A stretch of 13,869 nucleotides of DNA from Calditrichia bacterium (GTDB taxonomy: Bacteria; Calditrichota; Calditrichia; Calditrichales; Calditrichaceae): positions 1-13,869 of the forward strand of contig JALWEA010000178.1 of NCBI GenBank assembly GCA_027039465.1, given 5' to 3'. The first letter of the stretch is position 1, and each line of letters opens with the position of its first letter. The position numbers and the translations under genes were made by a program. Shown piece after piece: positions 1-6,788 of the stretch. Below the pieces are notes generated by a model. The model was not told the origin of the DNA, did not search any database, and saw only the letters and a list, made by a program, of their open reading frames with translations.

Positions 1-1
1 G

Positions 2-1096
2 TATCATCCTTTGGGCCCTGTGGGTATTATTACCGCCTTTAATTTTCCGGTAGCTGTTTGGGCCTGGAATGCCATGATTGCTACGGTAGCCGGTGATGTC
101 AATATCTGGAAACCTGCTTCCAAAGTTCCTTTGACAGCTATTGCCGTGCAAAATATTGTCAGCGAAATCGTTAAGGAAAATGATTTGCCGGAAGGACTGT
201 TTAATCTGGTCATCGGTAAGGGTTCCGTAGTTGGCGAACGCATGCTGGAAGACAAACGCGTTCCTTTGATTTCATTAACCGGTTCCATTCAGGTGGGACG
301 TCATGCGGCTACCAAAATTGCCGGACGCTTGGGACGTTACATTTTGGAATTGGGCGGCAACAATGCCATTATCTTAACCCCAAATGCCAATTTGGATTTG
401 GCTATTCCGGCCATCGTATTCGGTGCGGTCGGAACGGCCGGTCAGCGTTGTACGACCACCCGTCGTCTGATTATTCACGAATCCATTTACGATCGGGTGA
501 AGGAATCGTTGGTGAAAGCTTACAAGAGCATTCGCATTGGAGATCCGCTGGATGAGAAAAATCACATGGGTCCGTTGATTGATAAAGGTGCGGTGAATAC
601 GTATCTGAAGGCGCTTGAGCAGGTGAAAAAAGAGGGCGGAAAAGTCATTTATGGCGGCGAAGTGCTGGAAGGACCAGGATATGAAGCGGGAACTTATGTA
701 TTACCTACGTTGGTTGAGGCTGAAAACCATTATTCCATTGTGCAGGAAGAAACTTTCGCACCGATTCTTTATTTGATCAAATACAAGGGTGAAGTGGAAG
801 ATGCCATTGCCATTCACAATGATGTGGTTCAGGGCTTGTCTTCATCCATCTTCACCGATAATTTGATTGAAGCGGAAACATTCCTGTCGGCCTGGGGATC
901 GGATTGCGGTATTGCCAATGTGAACATCGGTACATCGGGTGCTGAAATAGGTGGTGCATTCGGTGGCGAAAAAGACACGGGCGGCGGACGTGAATCCGGT
1001 TCGGATGCCTGGAAAGCGTACATGCGTCGGCAGACCAATACGATTAATTTTGGGAAGAAACTGCCGTTGGCACAAGGTATTAAATTCGAAATCTAA
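2..1096 (+). CDS. ALDH7-family aldehyde dehydrogenase (aminoadipate-semialdehyde type), 5' truncated
   Basis: NAD(P)-dependent oxidation of an aldehyde to its acid; the ALDH7 (antiquitin) family is best known for alpha-aminoadipate semialdehyde in lysine breakdown. The reading frame is open to the window edge, so the gene is cut by the boundary: 364 residues are visible, against roughly 510 in the family, so about 145 N-terminal residues are missing. Visible marks are the ITAFNFPVAVWAWN cofactor-side stretch, the catalytic glutamate in LELGGNNA (residue 116 of the visible part) and the nucleophilic cysteine in GTAGQRCTTTRRL (residue 150, codon 449-451). The ALDH7 hallmark GGAFGGEKDTGGGRESGSDAW lies near the C-terminus, with LPLAQGIKFEI at the very end. 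These closely resemble remembered human ALDH7A1. The family call is firm; the substrate is inferred. It ends at TAA 1094-1096 and is followed by a terminator, so it ends its transcript. No start can be assigned. Confidence 0.95.
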   Translation, partial: YHPLGPVGIITAFNFPVAVWAWNAMIATVAGDVNIWKPASKVPLTAIAVQNIVSEIVKENDLPEGLFNLVIGKGSVVGERMLEDKRVPLISLTGSIQVGRHAATKIAGRLGRYILELGGNNAIILTPNANLDLAIPAIVFGAVGTAGQRCTTTRRLIIHESIYDRVKESLVKAYKSIRIGDPLDEKNHMGPLIDKGAVNTYLKALEQVKKEGGKVIYGGEVLEGPGYEAGTYVLPTLVEAENHYSIVQEETFAPILYLIKYKGEVEDAIAIHNDVVQGLSSSIFTDNLIEAETFLSAWGSDCGIANVNIGTSGAEIGGAFGGEKDTGGGRESGSDAWKAYMRRQTNTINFGKKLPLAQGIKFEI

Positions 1097-1124
1097 AAAA
1101 GAAAAAAATCGGATTATAAGAAAC

Positions 1125-1159
1125 GAAAGGCTGCCTGCTGGCAGCCTTTCGGTGTTTTT
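1125..1159 (+). terminator. Intrinsic terminator of the ALDH7 gene
   Basis: A perfect 11-bp stem (GAAAGGCTGCC at 1125-1135 with GGCAGCCTTTC at 1140-1150) closes a 4-nt TGCT loop and is followed by GGTGTTTTT. It sits 28 bp after the ALDH stop codon. The perfect pairing and short T run make this a confident Rho-independent terminator. Confidence 0.9.
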
Positions 1160-1167
1160 GGGGGCAT

Positions 1168-1235
1168 GTCCTCTGACTGATTGCTATCAGTCAGAGGACT
1201 GTTTGTTTTAGGACTGATAGCAATCAGTCCTAAAA
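1168..1235. repeat. Pair of adjacent palindromes sharing one core in opposite orientation (REP/BIME-like)
   Basis: Hairpin 1 spans 1168-1199: 13-bp arms GTCCTCTGACTGA and TCAGTCAGAGGAC around TTGCTA. Hairpin 2 spans 1206-1235: 13-bp arms TTTTAGGACTGAT and ATCAGTCCTAAAA around AGCA. The 18-nt core of hairpin 1, GACTGATTGCTATCAGTC (1175-1192), is the exact reverse complement of the hairpin 2 core (1212-1229). The transcript could therefore fold as two local hairpins or as one long duplex between them. Hairpin 1 is followed by TGTTTGTTTT and could be a second terminator. Hairpin 2 has A residues after it and does not look like a terminator. Family membership and copy number cannot be judged from this window. 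Confidence 0.75.
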
Positions 1236-1342
1236 ATGATCTTGGTTGCCTGCAAATTTATTTTTAATTTTTGAAATAATTTACGATATTCCGATCTGTT
1301 ATTTTTACAGATATTTGAATGAAATTACAAGGAGGATGTTAA

Positions 1343-2419
1343 ATGGCTAAAGTTTTAAATCATGTGAAACCGGGCGTGTTAACGGGTAAGGATGTTCAAA
1401 CGGTATTTCAGATTGCCAAAGAAGAAGGATTTGCTTTGCCTGCGGTTAATGTGGTGGGCACCAATTCCATTAATGCTGTTTTGGAAGCTGCGCGCGAAGT
1501 AAATTCGCCGGTGATTATTCAATTTTCCAACGGCGGTGCCGCTTTTTATGCGGGCAAGGGACTTTCCAATGAAAATCAGCAGGCTGCCATTAACGGAGCG
1601 GTTTCCGGCGCTAAGCACATTCATCAAATGGCTCAACTCTACGGCGTTCCGGTGATTGTGCACACCGATCATGCCGCCAAAAAATTGCTTCCGTGGGTGG
1701 AAGGTTTATTAAAAGTAAATGAAGAATATTTTGCCCAAACAGGAAAGCCGCTTTTCAGTTCACACATGCTCGATTTATCCGAAGAACCGTTGGAAGAAAA
1801 CGTGTCCATTTCCGCTAAATTTCTGGAACGCATGGCTAAAATGGGCATGACCTTGGAGATCGAATTGGGCGTAACCGGCGGCGAAGAAGATGGTGTGGAT
1901 AATACCAACGTGGACAGCAAGCGTCTGTACACGCAACCGGAAGAAGTGGCTTATGCGTACGAGCGGCTGATGGCAATCAGCCCGAATTTCACGATTGCCG
2001 CAGCATTTGGAAATGTGCACGGTGTGTACAAACCCGGGAACGTTGTCTTACGACCGATCATTTTGAAAAACTCACAAGATTACGTGCAAAAGAAATTCAA
2101 TACCGGACCTAAACCGGTTAACTTTGTTTTTCATGGCGGATCGGGTTCCACTTTGGAAGAGATCCGCGAAGCGGTTTCTTTCGGCGTGGTCAAAATGAAT
2201 ATCGATACCGATACCCAATGGGCTTTCTGGAAAGGCGTAATGGATTACTACAAACAATACGAAGCCTATCTGCAAAGTCAAATCGGCAATCCTGAAGGTG
2301 ATGACAAGCCCAACAAGAAATACTACGATCCTCGAAAATGGTTGCGTGCCGGTGAACAATCCATGGTGGAACGTTTGAAAAAAGCATTTGATGATTTGAA
2401 TTGTATTGACAGAAATTAA
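1343..2419 (+). CDS. fbaA: Class IIA fructose-bisphosphate aldolase
   Basis: Zinc-dependent cytosolic aldolase that reversibly cleaves fructose 1,6-bisphosphate into dihydroxyacetone phosphate and glyceraldehyde 3-phosphate (glycolysis and gluconeogenesis). The protein has 358 residues, against 359 remembered for E. coli FbaA, and matches it along its whole length. Visible active-site features are D109 and the zinc ligand H110 (VHTDHAAKKLLPW), the E172-E182 loop (EIELGVTGGEE), the zinc ligand H226 (AFGNVHGVYKPGN), H264 in FVFHGGSGS and N286/D288 in VKMNIDTDTQW. The C-terminal NKKYYDPRKWLRAGE is typical of class IIA enzymes. The ATG at 1343 lies 7 nt after a near-perfect AAGGAGG (1329-1335), which fixes the start. 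The gene stands alone between two terminators, so it is probably monocistronic. I could not pick a convincing promoter in the AT-rich 1236-1328 leader. Confidence 0.98.
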   Translation: MAKVLNHVKPGVLTGKDVQTVFQIAKEEGFALPAVNVVGTNSINAVLEAAREVNSPVIIQFSNGGAAFYAGKGLSNENQQAAINGAVSGAKHIHQMAQLYGVPVIVHTDHAAKKLLPWVEGLLKVNEEYFAQTGKPLFSSHMLDLSEEPLEENVSISAKFLERMAKMGMTLEIELGVTGGEEDGVDNTNVDSKRLYTQPEEVAYAYERLMAISPNFTIAAAFGNVHGVYKPGNVVLRPIILKNSQDYVQKKFNTGPKPVNFVFHGGSGSTLEEIREAVSFGVVKMNIDTDTQWAFWKGVMDYYKQYEAYLQSQIGNPEGDDKPNKKYYDPRKWLRAGEQSMVERLKKAFDDLNCIDRN

Positions 2420-2424
2420 ATTTT

Positions 2425-2455
2425 AGAAAGGGGCGATTTTTAATCGTCCCTTTTT
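2425..2455 (+). terminator. Intrinsic terminator of the aldolase gene
   Basis: Starting 6 bp after the stop codon, AAAGGGGCGATT pairs with AATCGTCCCTTT through one G-T wobble and a 3-nt T loop, and is followed directly by further T residues (to 2455). Confidence 0.85.
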
Positions 2456-2727
2456 CTAAGCTACCTTCTGAGAAAAAATCTTAAACTGTTTTCCCGCATT
2501 GAAGCAATTAATTTTTTTAAACTCTAATATAAAAAATTATTCTATTTTATTAGTATGGTGCTAAAATAGAGTAATCCATTTTATAAGTACACTTATAAAA
2601 TAGAATATTTTCTGTTAAAGAACTCTGCATAGAAGTAGCCTTCTATTTGTTTGCAATGTCAAAAATTTTTATCTTTATTTTTGGACGTTTAACCGTTATT
2701 ATTAGTGCTTGAAAGCAGGAGCGCACC
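2456..2727. other. AT-rich intergenic region upstream of ygfK; may include a small decayed inverted-repeat element
   Basis: No coding potential was seen here. The region is strongly AT-rich and holds two dyads (listed separately at 2541-2601). GCTACCTTCT at 2460-2469 and AGAAGTAGC at 2631-2639 are near-perfect inverted copies, differing by one deleted base, about 180 bp apart. They could be ends of a small decayed insertion element or chance. The stretch 2640-2710 must hold the promoter for the next gene, but no convincing -35/-10 pair could be chosen. AGGAG at 2717-2721, six bases before the ATG, is the ribosome binding site of the next gene. Confidence 0.5.
2541..2601. promoter_or_regulatory. 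Two related AT-rich dyads upstream of ygfK (candidate operators)
   Basis: Dyad 1: TCTATTTTA (2541-2549) and TAAAATAGA (2562-2570), 9-bp arms 12 bp apart. Dyad 2: ATTTTATAAGT (2578-2588) and ACTTATAAAAT (2591-2601), perfect 11-bp arms with a 2-bp centre. A 13-mer TATTCTATTTTAT at 2538-2550 also recurs inverted at 2595-2607, linking the two. Repeated similar dyads about 35 bp apart suit a dimeric regulator, but AT-rich DNA produces such symmetry easily, and they sit more than 120 bp from the next start codon. Confidence 0.4.
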
Positions 2728-5700
2728 ATGTCGGACATTATGCAACCCATCCCTTTTCGCTCGATGCTCTATTGGATCGTCAATGAGTTTTTGCAATCAC
2801 AAACCATTTTTTCATATCCGAAACAAAAATTTTTCCACAAAGAAAATACCATCTCCGTAACTCTGTTCGGTGAAAAGTTGGAAACGCCTTTAGGGCCTGC
2901 TGCCGGGCCGCACACACAATTAGCGCAGAACATTGTCAGCGCCTATCTGGCCGGTGGCCGTTTCTTTGAATTGAAAACCGTGCAAAAACTGGATCGCTTG
3001 AATATTCCCAAGCCCTGCATTGATGCGCAGGATGAAGGTTACAACGTGGAATGGTCACAGGAATTGCGTTTGGAACAATCATTCGACGAATATTTGAAGG
3101 CCTGGTTTTTATTGCACTTTCTGAAAGAAGCGCTTGGCCTGTCATCGGCAAAGGAACGCGGCTTTATCTTTAATATGAGCGTAGGTTACGATTTAAAAGG
3201 CATTCAAAGCGAGCGCATGGATCGTTTTATTGAGCAATTGAAAGATGCGCGAAAAACCGAAACGTTTGAACGATACCGCAAAGAGTTGCTAACCTTTATT
3301 CAATCCGATGTCCTGGAAGACTGGTTAAAATTCATTCACGGCAGCAATGGAGCCAAGGTAAGGGAGCGGTTACTTGAAGTTACGAAAAATATTTCACCGC
3401 ATTTAAGCCGTTCCGTAACGGTCTCCACCATGCACGGCTGCCCGCCGGATGAAATCGAAGCGATTGTAAAGTATTTATTAGATGAAAAGCATCTCCATAC
3501 TTATGTTAAATTAAACCCGACGCTGCTCGGTTACGAACGCGTGCGAAATTTATTGAATGATTTAGGCTATGAGTACATGGAGTTGGATCAGGCCGCTTTC
3601 GAACATGATTTACAATATGCCGATGCCGTGCCCATGATTCAACGATTGCAGCAATTTGCCAGAGAAAAGGGCTTGCAATTTGGTGTCAAACTTTCCAACA
3701 CTTTGGGTATGAAAAACGGATTGAAACGGTTGCCGGGTGACGAAATGTATATGTCCGGGCGGTCTCTGTTTCCGCTGACAATTAATCTGGCACTCCAATT
3801 GGCAGGAGATTTCGGCGGGGATTTATCCGTTTCCTATTCGGGTGGTGCTACCGTACACAATGTGACAGATATTTTGCAAACAGGAGTTTCTCCGGTGACC
3901 ATGGTAACGGAACTGTTGAAGCCAGGCGGCTATGCACGATTGTGGCAAATGGTGCAACAGACGGAACAAATGCCCTGGGCGGAATGGCTTGCAAATGAAA
4001 CCATTGATTTGAATCGTTTGCGAACATTGGCTGTTACGGCTTTAAGCGATCCGTATTACCGCAAGGACGCGCGGGAGATAGAATCGATTAAAATAAACAA
4101 ACCTTTGCCGTTAAACGATTGTTACATTTCACCCTGCCGCGAAGCCTGTCCCATTCATCAGGATATTGCGGAATACATCCGTTTGGTGGAAGAAGGACGC
4201 TATTTGGATGCGTTTAAAGTTATCATCGAAACCAATCCTTTGCCGCATATTTTGGGCTACATTTGTGATCATCAATGCATGGATCATTGCACGCGTTGGG
4301 ATTATGAGTCGCCGGTGTATATTCGCGAAATGAAACGCATTGCTGCCGAAAAAGCTTGGCATGATTTCATGGAAAATGAATTGGAAGAATTAAAGCCAGG
4401 CGTAAATAACGGCATCCGTGTCGCTGTGATCGGCGCCGGTCCTGCCGGACTTTCGGCCGCTTATTTTTTAGCCCGTGCCGGGTTTGATGTGACCGTTTTG
4501 GAAAAAGAAGCACAGGCCGGCGGGACGGTTCAAAACGTCATTCCGGATTTTCGCTTACCGCAGCATGCCATAGATCGCGATGTGGAATTGATTCGTCGTT
4601 TGGGTGTTGAGTTTCGCTTTAATGTTTCTTCCGATTTTTCATTGGATATTTTGCAGAAACAGGGTTTTAAATACATCTTTTTGGGCATTGGTGCGGGTAA
4701 GGCGCGTCAACTTTCTTTGGAAAAGGGTGGTGATAACGTCATCGATGCATTGGATTTCTTGCGTGCCTATCGACAGAAAAATCCGCCGAAATTGGGCAAA
4801 CGAATTGCCGTCATTGGCGCAGGTAACTCAGCCATGGATGCCGCGCGAGCCGCATTACGGTTGGAAGGCACGGAAGCAGTAACCATCGTTTATCGACGGA
4901 CTAAGGCCTTCATGCCGGCCGATCGGGAAGAATTTGAAGAAGCCATGGCGGAAGGCGTTGTTTTTAAAGAATTGCTTTTGCCGGTTGCTTTTGAGAACGG
5001 AAAACTGAAATGTCAAAAAATGCAACTGGCAGAGCACGATATTGACGGACGACGCGCGGTTCGTCCCATCGAAGGTGCTTTTGATGTTTTGGAAATCGAT
5101 TCCGTAATATCCGCTATCGGTGAAGAAGTGGATGCTGCGTTTTTGGAAACCAACGGCATTCGTGTGCAAAATGGAAAAGTTTGGGTGAAAAATGCGGACA
5201 ACGAAACCAGTGTACCCAATGTTTTCGTGGGCGGTGATGCCGTACGCGGTCCTTCAACCGTTGTGGAGTCTGTAGCGGACGGAAAAACGGCGGCTTTGGC
5301 CATTATACGACAGGAAGAGCGCCAATTGCCGAATTTCGTTCGGATCAATGCCTTCATCGATCAAGAAAAACATCTGAGTGACATTCGCCGGAAAAAAGGA
5401 TTGATCTTGCCATTTCAACCGAAGGATTTCATGCAGGAAGCTTTTCGCTGTCTGGGCTGTAATTTGGTTTGCGATAAATGTGTGGAAGTATGTCCGAATA
5501 GAGCAAATGTCACAATTCCTGTGAAAGACAGTGCTTTTAAGGATGTGGCTCAAATTGTGCACATTGATGGTCTCTGCAACGAGTGTGGTAACTGCGCAAC
5601 CTTTTGCCCCTATCAGGGTAAACCGTACAAAGATAAAATAACAGTTTTTTGGACGGAAGAAGATTTTGAGCAGAGCGACAATCAAGGATTTTTGTTGGTG

Positions 5701-5895
5701 CAGCAAGGAGATTTGCTGAAATTCAAAGTACGCTTTCAGGACAAGATCGGTTGGGTGCATTTGAATCGGGACGGAGCGGTAGCCCAAAGTGATTGGGATA
5801 AAAATGAAGAGTCGTTTCGGTTGTTTACCAAGGTCATGAAGGAAGTGATGCGAAATCATGACTATCTTTTACTCAACATACCGGTAGCCGAATAA
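2728..5895 (+). CDS. ygfK: YgfK-type multidomain iron-sulfur flavoprotein (putative selenate reductase subunit)
   Basis: A large cytosolic oxidoreductase of 1055 residues; E. coli YgfK is about 1030 and aligns throughout, as remembered. Residues 1-440 form a dihydroorotate-dehydrogenase-like barrel (LGPAAGPHTQLAQNI at 55-69, STMHGCPPDEIEAI at 233-246, KLNPTLLGYERVR, YMSGRSLFPL). Residues 460-550 are the GltD-like cluster module, C465/C470/C474 and C513/C517/C521. FAD binding is at GAGPAGLSAAYFLARAG (569-585), NAD(P)H binding at GAGNSAMDAARAAL (697-710), and FAD closure at GGDAVRGPS. The C-terminus is a two-cluster ferredoxin, C908/C911/C915/C918/C922 and C950/C953/C956/C960. This order implies electron flow from NAD(P)H through FAD and several [4Fe-4S] clusters. 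The family is called a putative selenate reductase subunit or a selenium-dependent hydroxylase accessory protein; its reaction is not settled. The ATG follows AGGAG by 6 nt. No partner genes (xdh, ssnA, ygfM types) are adjacent. Confidence 0.93.
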   Translation: MSDIMQPIPFRSMLYWIVNEFLQSQTIFSYPKQKFFHKENTISVTLFGEKLETPLGPAAGPHTQLAQNIVSAYLAGGRFFELKTVQKLDRLNIPKPCIDAQDEGYNVEWSQELRLEQSFDEYLKAWFLLHFLKEALGLSSAKERGFIFNMSVGYDLKGIQSERMDRFIEQLKDARKTETFERYRKELLTFIQSDVLEDWLKFIHGSNGAKVRERLLEVTKNISPHLSRSVTVSTMHGCPPDEIEAIVKYLLDEKHLHTYVKLNPTLLGYERVRNLLNDLGYEYMELDQAAFEHDLQYADAVPMIQRLQQFAREKGLQFGVKLSNTLGMKNGLKRLPGDEMYMSGRSLFPLTINLALQLAGDFGGDLSVSYSGGATVHNVTDILQTGVSPVTMVTELLKPGGYARLWQMVQQTEQMPWAEWLANETIDLNRLRTLAVTALSDPYYRKDAREIESIKINKPLPLNDCYISPCREACPIHQDIAEYIRLVEEGRYLDAFKVIIETNPLPHILGYICDHQCMDHCTRWDYESPVYIREMKRIAAEKAWHDFMENELEELKPGVNNGIRVAVIGAGPAGLSAAYFLARAGFDVTVLEKEAQAGGTVQNVIPDFRLPQHAIDRDVELIRRLGVEFRFNVSSDFSLDILQKQGFKYIFLGIGAGKARQLSLEKGGDNVIDALDFLRAYRQKNPPKLGKRIAVIGAGNSAMDAARAALRLEGTEAVTIVYRRTKAFMPADREEFEEAMAEGVVFKELLLPVAFENGKLKCQKMQLAEHDIDGRRAVRPIEGAFDVLEIDSVISAIGEEVDAAFLETNGIRVQNGKVWVKNADNETSVPNVFVGGDAVRGPSTVVESVADGKTAALAIIRQEERQLPNFVRINAFIDQEKHLSDIRRKKGLILPFQPKDFMQEAFRCLGCNLVCDKCVEVCPNRANVTIPVKDSAFKDVAQIVHIDGLCNECGNCATFCPYQGKPYKDKITVFWTEEDFEQSDNQGFLLVQQGDLLKFKVRFQDKIGWVHLNRDGAVAQSDWDKNEESFRLFTKVMKEVMRNHDYLLLNIPVAE

Positions 5896-6104
5896 AATCT
5901 GACTCCGGACACTTGATTCTCAGTAATTCTCCAAAGACATTGCCCAAATTTTCGATTCTACCGTTTTGGTGGATATTATCTTGGTTCCGGTAAGTCCCAA
6001 ACTCCCGGTTCCGGCTATTCCTTCCTTACAAAAAATTCAGAAAAAATTATGTTTTTCATGCTAAAAATTTTCTTAATATTAACGCGGTTAATGGAAAGGC
6101 AGAT
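5896..6104. other. Intergenic region before the two-component operon
   Basis: No gene was seen. It contains a direct repeat GGTTCCGG at 5983-5990 and 6007-6014, the phased A/T tracts listed separately, and a 10-bp palindrome TTAATATTAA at 6073-6082. GGAAAGG at 6093-6099 is the ribosome binding site of the response regulator. No convincing terminator hairpin for ygfK was found. Confidence 0.5.
6030..6067. promoter_or_regulatory. A/T tracts phased at 11 bp upstream of the response regulator gene
   Basis: Runs begin at 6030 (A6), 6041 (A6), 6052 (T5) and 6063 (A5), exactly 11 bp apart, 37-75 bp before the ATG at 6105. AAAAAATT occurs twice in direct orientation at 6030-6037 and 6041-6048. Phased tracts bend DNA or act as an upstream promoter element. 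One-turn direct repeats are also how OmpR-family regulators bind, so autoregulation is possible. The positions are seen in the sequence; the role is inferred. Confidence 0.45.
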
Positions 6105-6788
6105 ATGCGCATTTTAGTAATCGAAGACGAGCAAAAAGTGGCTAGGGCTTTAAAAGAAGGTTTGACCCATGAAGGCTACCAAGTCGATTTGGCCTTTAGC
6201 GGAGAAGAAGGCTTTTATTTGCTCAGTACCACGCAATACGATTTACTGCTTTTGGATCTCATGCTGCCCGGGCGGGACGGTTTGGAAATTTTGAAATCGG
6301 TGCGTAAACAGGGTATGACCTTTCCCGTTTTGGTGCTTACCGCTCGTGACACGGTGGAAGATCGCGTCAAAGGACTGGATAGCGGCGCCGATGATTATTT
6401 GGTAAAGCCCTTCGCCTTTGCTGAACTCCTGGCGCGCATTCGTGTTCTTTTACGACGCGGCCGTTCGGAACAGAATTTACGCTTGTTATTGGCCGATTTG
6501 GAAATGGATTTGGTGACGCGCAAGGTTAAGCGGGGCGGCACGGAAATTCCTTTGACCGCCCGCGAATTCGATCTGTTGGAACTGCTGTTGCGTCATCAGG
6601 GACAGATTGTTTCCAGAGAAATGATAGCCAAAGAAGTTTGGCAGGAAGTTGATCGGGCAACCCCCATTGACAATCTGATTGATGTGCACATTGCGCGCCT
6701 GCGACGCAAAATAGACGATCCGTTTGCCAAGAAACTCATTCACACCATTCGCGGCGTTGGATTCGTATTTTCCGAGGAGGCGCCCTGA
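6105..6788 (+). CDS. OmpR-family DNA-binding response regulator (CusR/CopR-like)
   Basis: Cytosolic transcription regulator of a two-component system, 227 residues. The receiver domain (about 1-118) has the acidic pair E7/D8, phosphoacceptor D51 (LLLLDLMLPGRDG), T79 (VLTARDTVEDRVKGLDSGADDY) and K101 (KPFAFAELLARI). The C-terminal winged helix (about 128-222) shows LTAREFDLLELLLRHQGQIVSR, then NLIDVHIARLRRKID and a final IRGVGFVF. The NLIDVHI...RLRRKID segment resembles heavy-metal-type regulators such as CusR, CopR and SilR, but the signal cannot be read from the sequence. The start is supported by GGAAAGG 5 nt upstream. The stop overlaps the kinase start by one base (TGATG), so the two are translationally coupled and form a pair. 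Confidence 0.95.
   Translation: MRILVIEDEQKVARALKEGLTHEGYQVDLAFSGEEGFYLLSTTQYDLLLLDLMLPGRDGLEILKSVRKQGMTFPVLVLTARDTVEDRVKGLDSGADDYLVKPFAFAELLARIRVLLRRGRSEQNLRLLLADLEMDLVTRKVKRGGTEIPLTAREFDLLELLLRHQGQIVSREMIAKEVWQEVDRATPIDNLIDVHIARLRRKIDDPFAKKLIHTIRGVGFVFSEEAP

Noticed and set aside
951..1211. 86-residue + strand frame across the end of the ALDH gene
   Set aside because: It overlaps conserved ALDH sequence out of frame and reads through the terminator and palindrome pair.
5254..5859. 201-residue minus-strand open frame inside ygfK
   Set aside because: Antisense shadow of the conserved ferredoxin-bearing C-terminus of YgfK; no start signal or domain.
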